In this document: positions 23,030 to 24,337 of the stretch, one piece after another | How positions within the stretch are numbered: position 1 is the first letter of the stretch | Layout: each line of letters opens with the position of its first letter | From: a virus | Reading direction: 5' to 3' (one strand) | DNA length: 24,337 nucleotides | IMG/VR virus record: IMGVR_UViG_3300035162_003068 | Location: 1 to 24,337 of that record | The notes under the pieces: model-generated | Told to the model about the DNA's origin: nothing | Seen by the model: only the letters and a program-made list of their open reading frames with translations | The model's database searches: none | Position numbers and translations under genes: made by a program

Positions 23030-23991
23030 TTAAGCAAATACAAAATAACCAAGATCCTAATATGGTGCGTATAGAATACATGCCAGGTAATACATGTAAT
23101 CATAAATGTCATTACTGCTTTCCAGGAAGCAACGAAGGCGATATGAAATGGCCAGATGTTGAACTTGTAAAGAAAAATCTAGGACACTTACTAAAACACT
23201 TTGAATCGCAAGGAAAAACTAAAAGTAATATTTTCATTATAGGCGGCGAGCCTACTTTATGGAAAGGATTAGAAGACTTGTGCAAATATCTCAAGAGTAA
23301 TTTTGACTGCATAATCGAAATGAATACTAACGGCACTCGTAAACCAAATTGGTGGAAAAAGCATGCTATGTATTTTGATCGTGTAGGAGTAAGTGTACAC
23401 AACGAATATGCTAACATAGACCATTTAATTAACGTGTGTGATATATTATATGACCAAGGCACATTTATTAACGCTGATGTTTTAATGGATCCTAACGATT
23501 TTGAAAAATGTGTAGACATTATTGAAAAATTAAAGACTAGTAAATACGCCTGGCCCATTATTGCTAAAGTTGTACACTTTAATGGTATGCATAGATACAC
23601 TGACACACAGTTAGAATTCTTTAATGATGGCATTAAGAGATATCCTACACAAGAATGGTACGACTCTGCATCAAAGTTACCTAGAACAGAAATTACTATT
23701 ACTAAAGATAACAACGAAACTATAACAGTTAATAGTGATAGTTGGTTAACTAGGAATAAACTAAATTATTTTAATGGCTGGGAGTGCAATCTAGGAGTAG
23801 ACTTTTTAAAGATATTTCCTAATGGGAATATTACTGGAAATTGTCAACAATCAATATTAGGTAACCAGAACTTATATGACAGCGAATTTACTAATACCTT
23901 TATGCCTAGTATTTTGCCTATTATATGTTCTAAAAATATTTGCGGATGCAGTGAAGAAATAAATTGCAATAAAAGGAAAATAAATGTTTAA
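23026..23991 (+). CDS. Radical SAM enzyme related to the 16697-17710 protein
   Basis: 321 residues. CNHKCHYC (C24, C28, C31) is the CX3CX2C motif; FIIGGEPTLW (GGEP 73-76) follows after about 40 residues. EMNTNGTRKPNWWKK and VSVHNEYAN parallel the TTN...WWNRW and ASYHAEFAN segments of the 337-residue protein upstream. NYFNGWECN (C254), GNC (C273), ICSKNICGC (C301, C306, C308) and C314 give a C-terminal SPASM-like cluster; the first of these also matches that protein. The two are thus paralogues separated by several kilobases. The ATG overlaps the preceding stop by ATGA. The next gene overlaps by eight bases. Substrate unknown; membership in the same modification pathway as the neighbours is inference. 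Confidence 0.83.
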   Translation: MIKQIQNNQDPNMVRIEYMPGNTCNHKCHYCFPGSNEGDMKWPDVELVKKNLGHLLKHFESQGKTKSNIFIIGGEPTLWKGLEDLCKYLKSNFDCIIEMNTNGTRKPNWWKKHAMYFDRVGVSVHNEYANIDHLINVCDILYDQGTFINADVLMDPNDFEKCVDIIEKLKTSKYAWPIIAKVVHFNGMHRYTDTQLEFFNDGIKRYPTQEWYDSASKLPRTEITITKDNNETITVNSDSWLTRNKLNYFNGWECNLGVDFLKIFPNGNITGNCQQSILGNQNLYDSEFTNTFMPSILPIICSKNICGCSEEINCNKRKINV

Positions 23992-24337
23992 CACTCTTGA
24001 ACCGGTTAACCCAAGACAGCAATTTCAAATTGCGTGGGAAAGCACACTTAAATGTAACCTTGATTGTAGTTACTGTGGTGACGGCCACGACAACAGACAG
24101 CCGCATCCACCATTAGGTGAATGTTTAGACACTGTAGATTTCATTTGCGATTACATATCAGTTATTATGAAAACTCGAAAGATTAAAGAAGCTAGTCTTA
24201 ATATCCAAGGAGGCGAAAGTCTTTTTCATCCTAGCATTTTAAAAATATTGCAATACTCAAATCAAAAATCAAAATCATTAGACTGGACGTTGTACATTAA
24301 TAGCATTACTAATGCAGTAGTAAAAGACAAAGTTTGG
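23984..24337 (+). CDS. Radical SAM enzyme, 3' end outside window
   Basis: 118 codons are visible from ATG 23984 before the window ends, so the gene is 3'-truncated by the edge. AAGG six to ten bases upstream supports the start, which overlaps the previous gene by eight bases. CNLDCSYC (C24, C28, C31) is the CX3CX2C motif preceded by IAWESTLK. The SAM motif reads LNIQGGESLFHP, GGES rather than GGEP, which is seen in some family members. The stretch after it (ILQYSNQ, LYINSITNA) fits the next TIM-barrel strand. Whether it has an auxiliary cluster domain cannot be judged. It is the sixth radical SAM enzyme of the window and the fourth of the terminal run. Confidence 0.82.
   Translation, partial: MFNTLEPVNPRQQFQIAWESTLKCNLDCSYCGDGHDNRQPHPPLGECLDTVDFICDYISVIMKTRKIKEASLNIQGGESLFHPSILKILQYSNQKSKSLDWTLYINSITNAVVKDKVW

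Noticed and set aside
23112-23714. 200-codon minus-strand open frame
   Set aside because: Fully antisense to a radical SAM gene with intact catalytic motifs; the translation has no domain-like features and no promoter.
1-24337. tRNA genes, CRISPR arrays, IS elements, integrase or attachment sites
   Set aside because: None seen; nearly all bases are in coding frames and no spaced direct repeats or cloverleaf-like segment was noticed. I could not run a structure search.

Overview
The window looks like part of the genome of a T4-like marine myovirus. It is AT-rich by eye, genes are packed with 1-25 base overlaps, and the left end carries large virion fibre genes. One of these ends in an intramolecular chaperone domain. 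Candidate T4-type late promoter elements (TATAAATA or one-base variants) lie in the gaps. There is no tRNA, CRISPR array, IS element or integrase. Host and exact phage group cannot be read from the sequence; family assignments are from motif recognition, not from a search.

Layout. (1) 1-8018, virion structural block, all + strand: a 1316+ residue repeat-rich tail fibre cut by the left edge (S74 chaperone at its C-terminus), a second fibre or adhesin, and two full-length tandem paralogues of a marine-myovirus structural family. (2) 8019-14160, + strand operon behind a strong host-type sigma-70 promoter: a small unknown protein, two tandem GT-A-like glycosyltransferases (DTD and DAD), an unknown protein, a 450-residue protein holding two copies of a glycosyltransferase-like domain, a 303-residue protein with a third copy, and a radical SAM enzyme with an N-terminal auxiliary-cluster ('twitch') domain. 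(3) 14143-15375, a single minus-strand gene, perhaps a GT-B-like glycosyltransferase, with an exact TATAAATA upstream. (4) 15490-18300, + strand: a nucleotide-sugar 6-dehydrogenase, a radical SAM enzyme and a small methyltransferase-like protein. (5) 18295-20502, a single minus-strand gene: a flavin-dependent 'tryptophan' halogenase fused to a C-terminal methyltransferase domain. (6) 20571-right edge, + strand: four more radical SAM enzymes in overlapping succession, the last one truncated by the window.

Taken together, 8079-24337 is a cargo island next to the tail fibre genes with six radical SAM enzymes, five glycosyltransferase-like proteins (one of them weak), a sugar-nucleotide dehydrogenase, two methyltransferase domains and a halogenase-like flavoenzyme. 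The most economical reading (inference) is a phage-encoded route that builds or decorates an unusual glycan or small molecule, displayed on the virion or used to remodel the host surface. No precursor peptide or transporter is visible, which argues against a standard RiPP cluster. The most novel items are the halogenase-methyltransferase fusion with altered halogenase signature residues, the three-copy glycosyltransferase-like domain, and the density of radical SAM enzymes.
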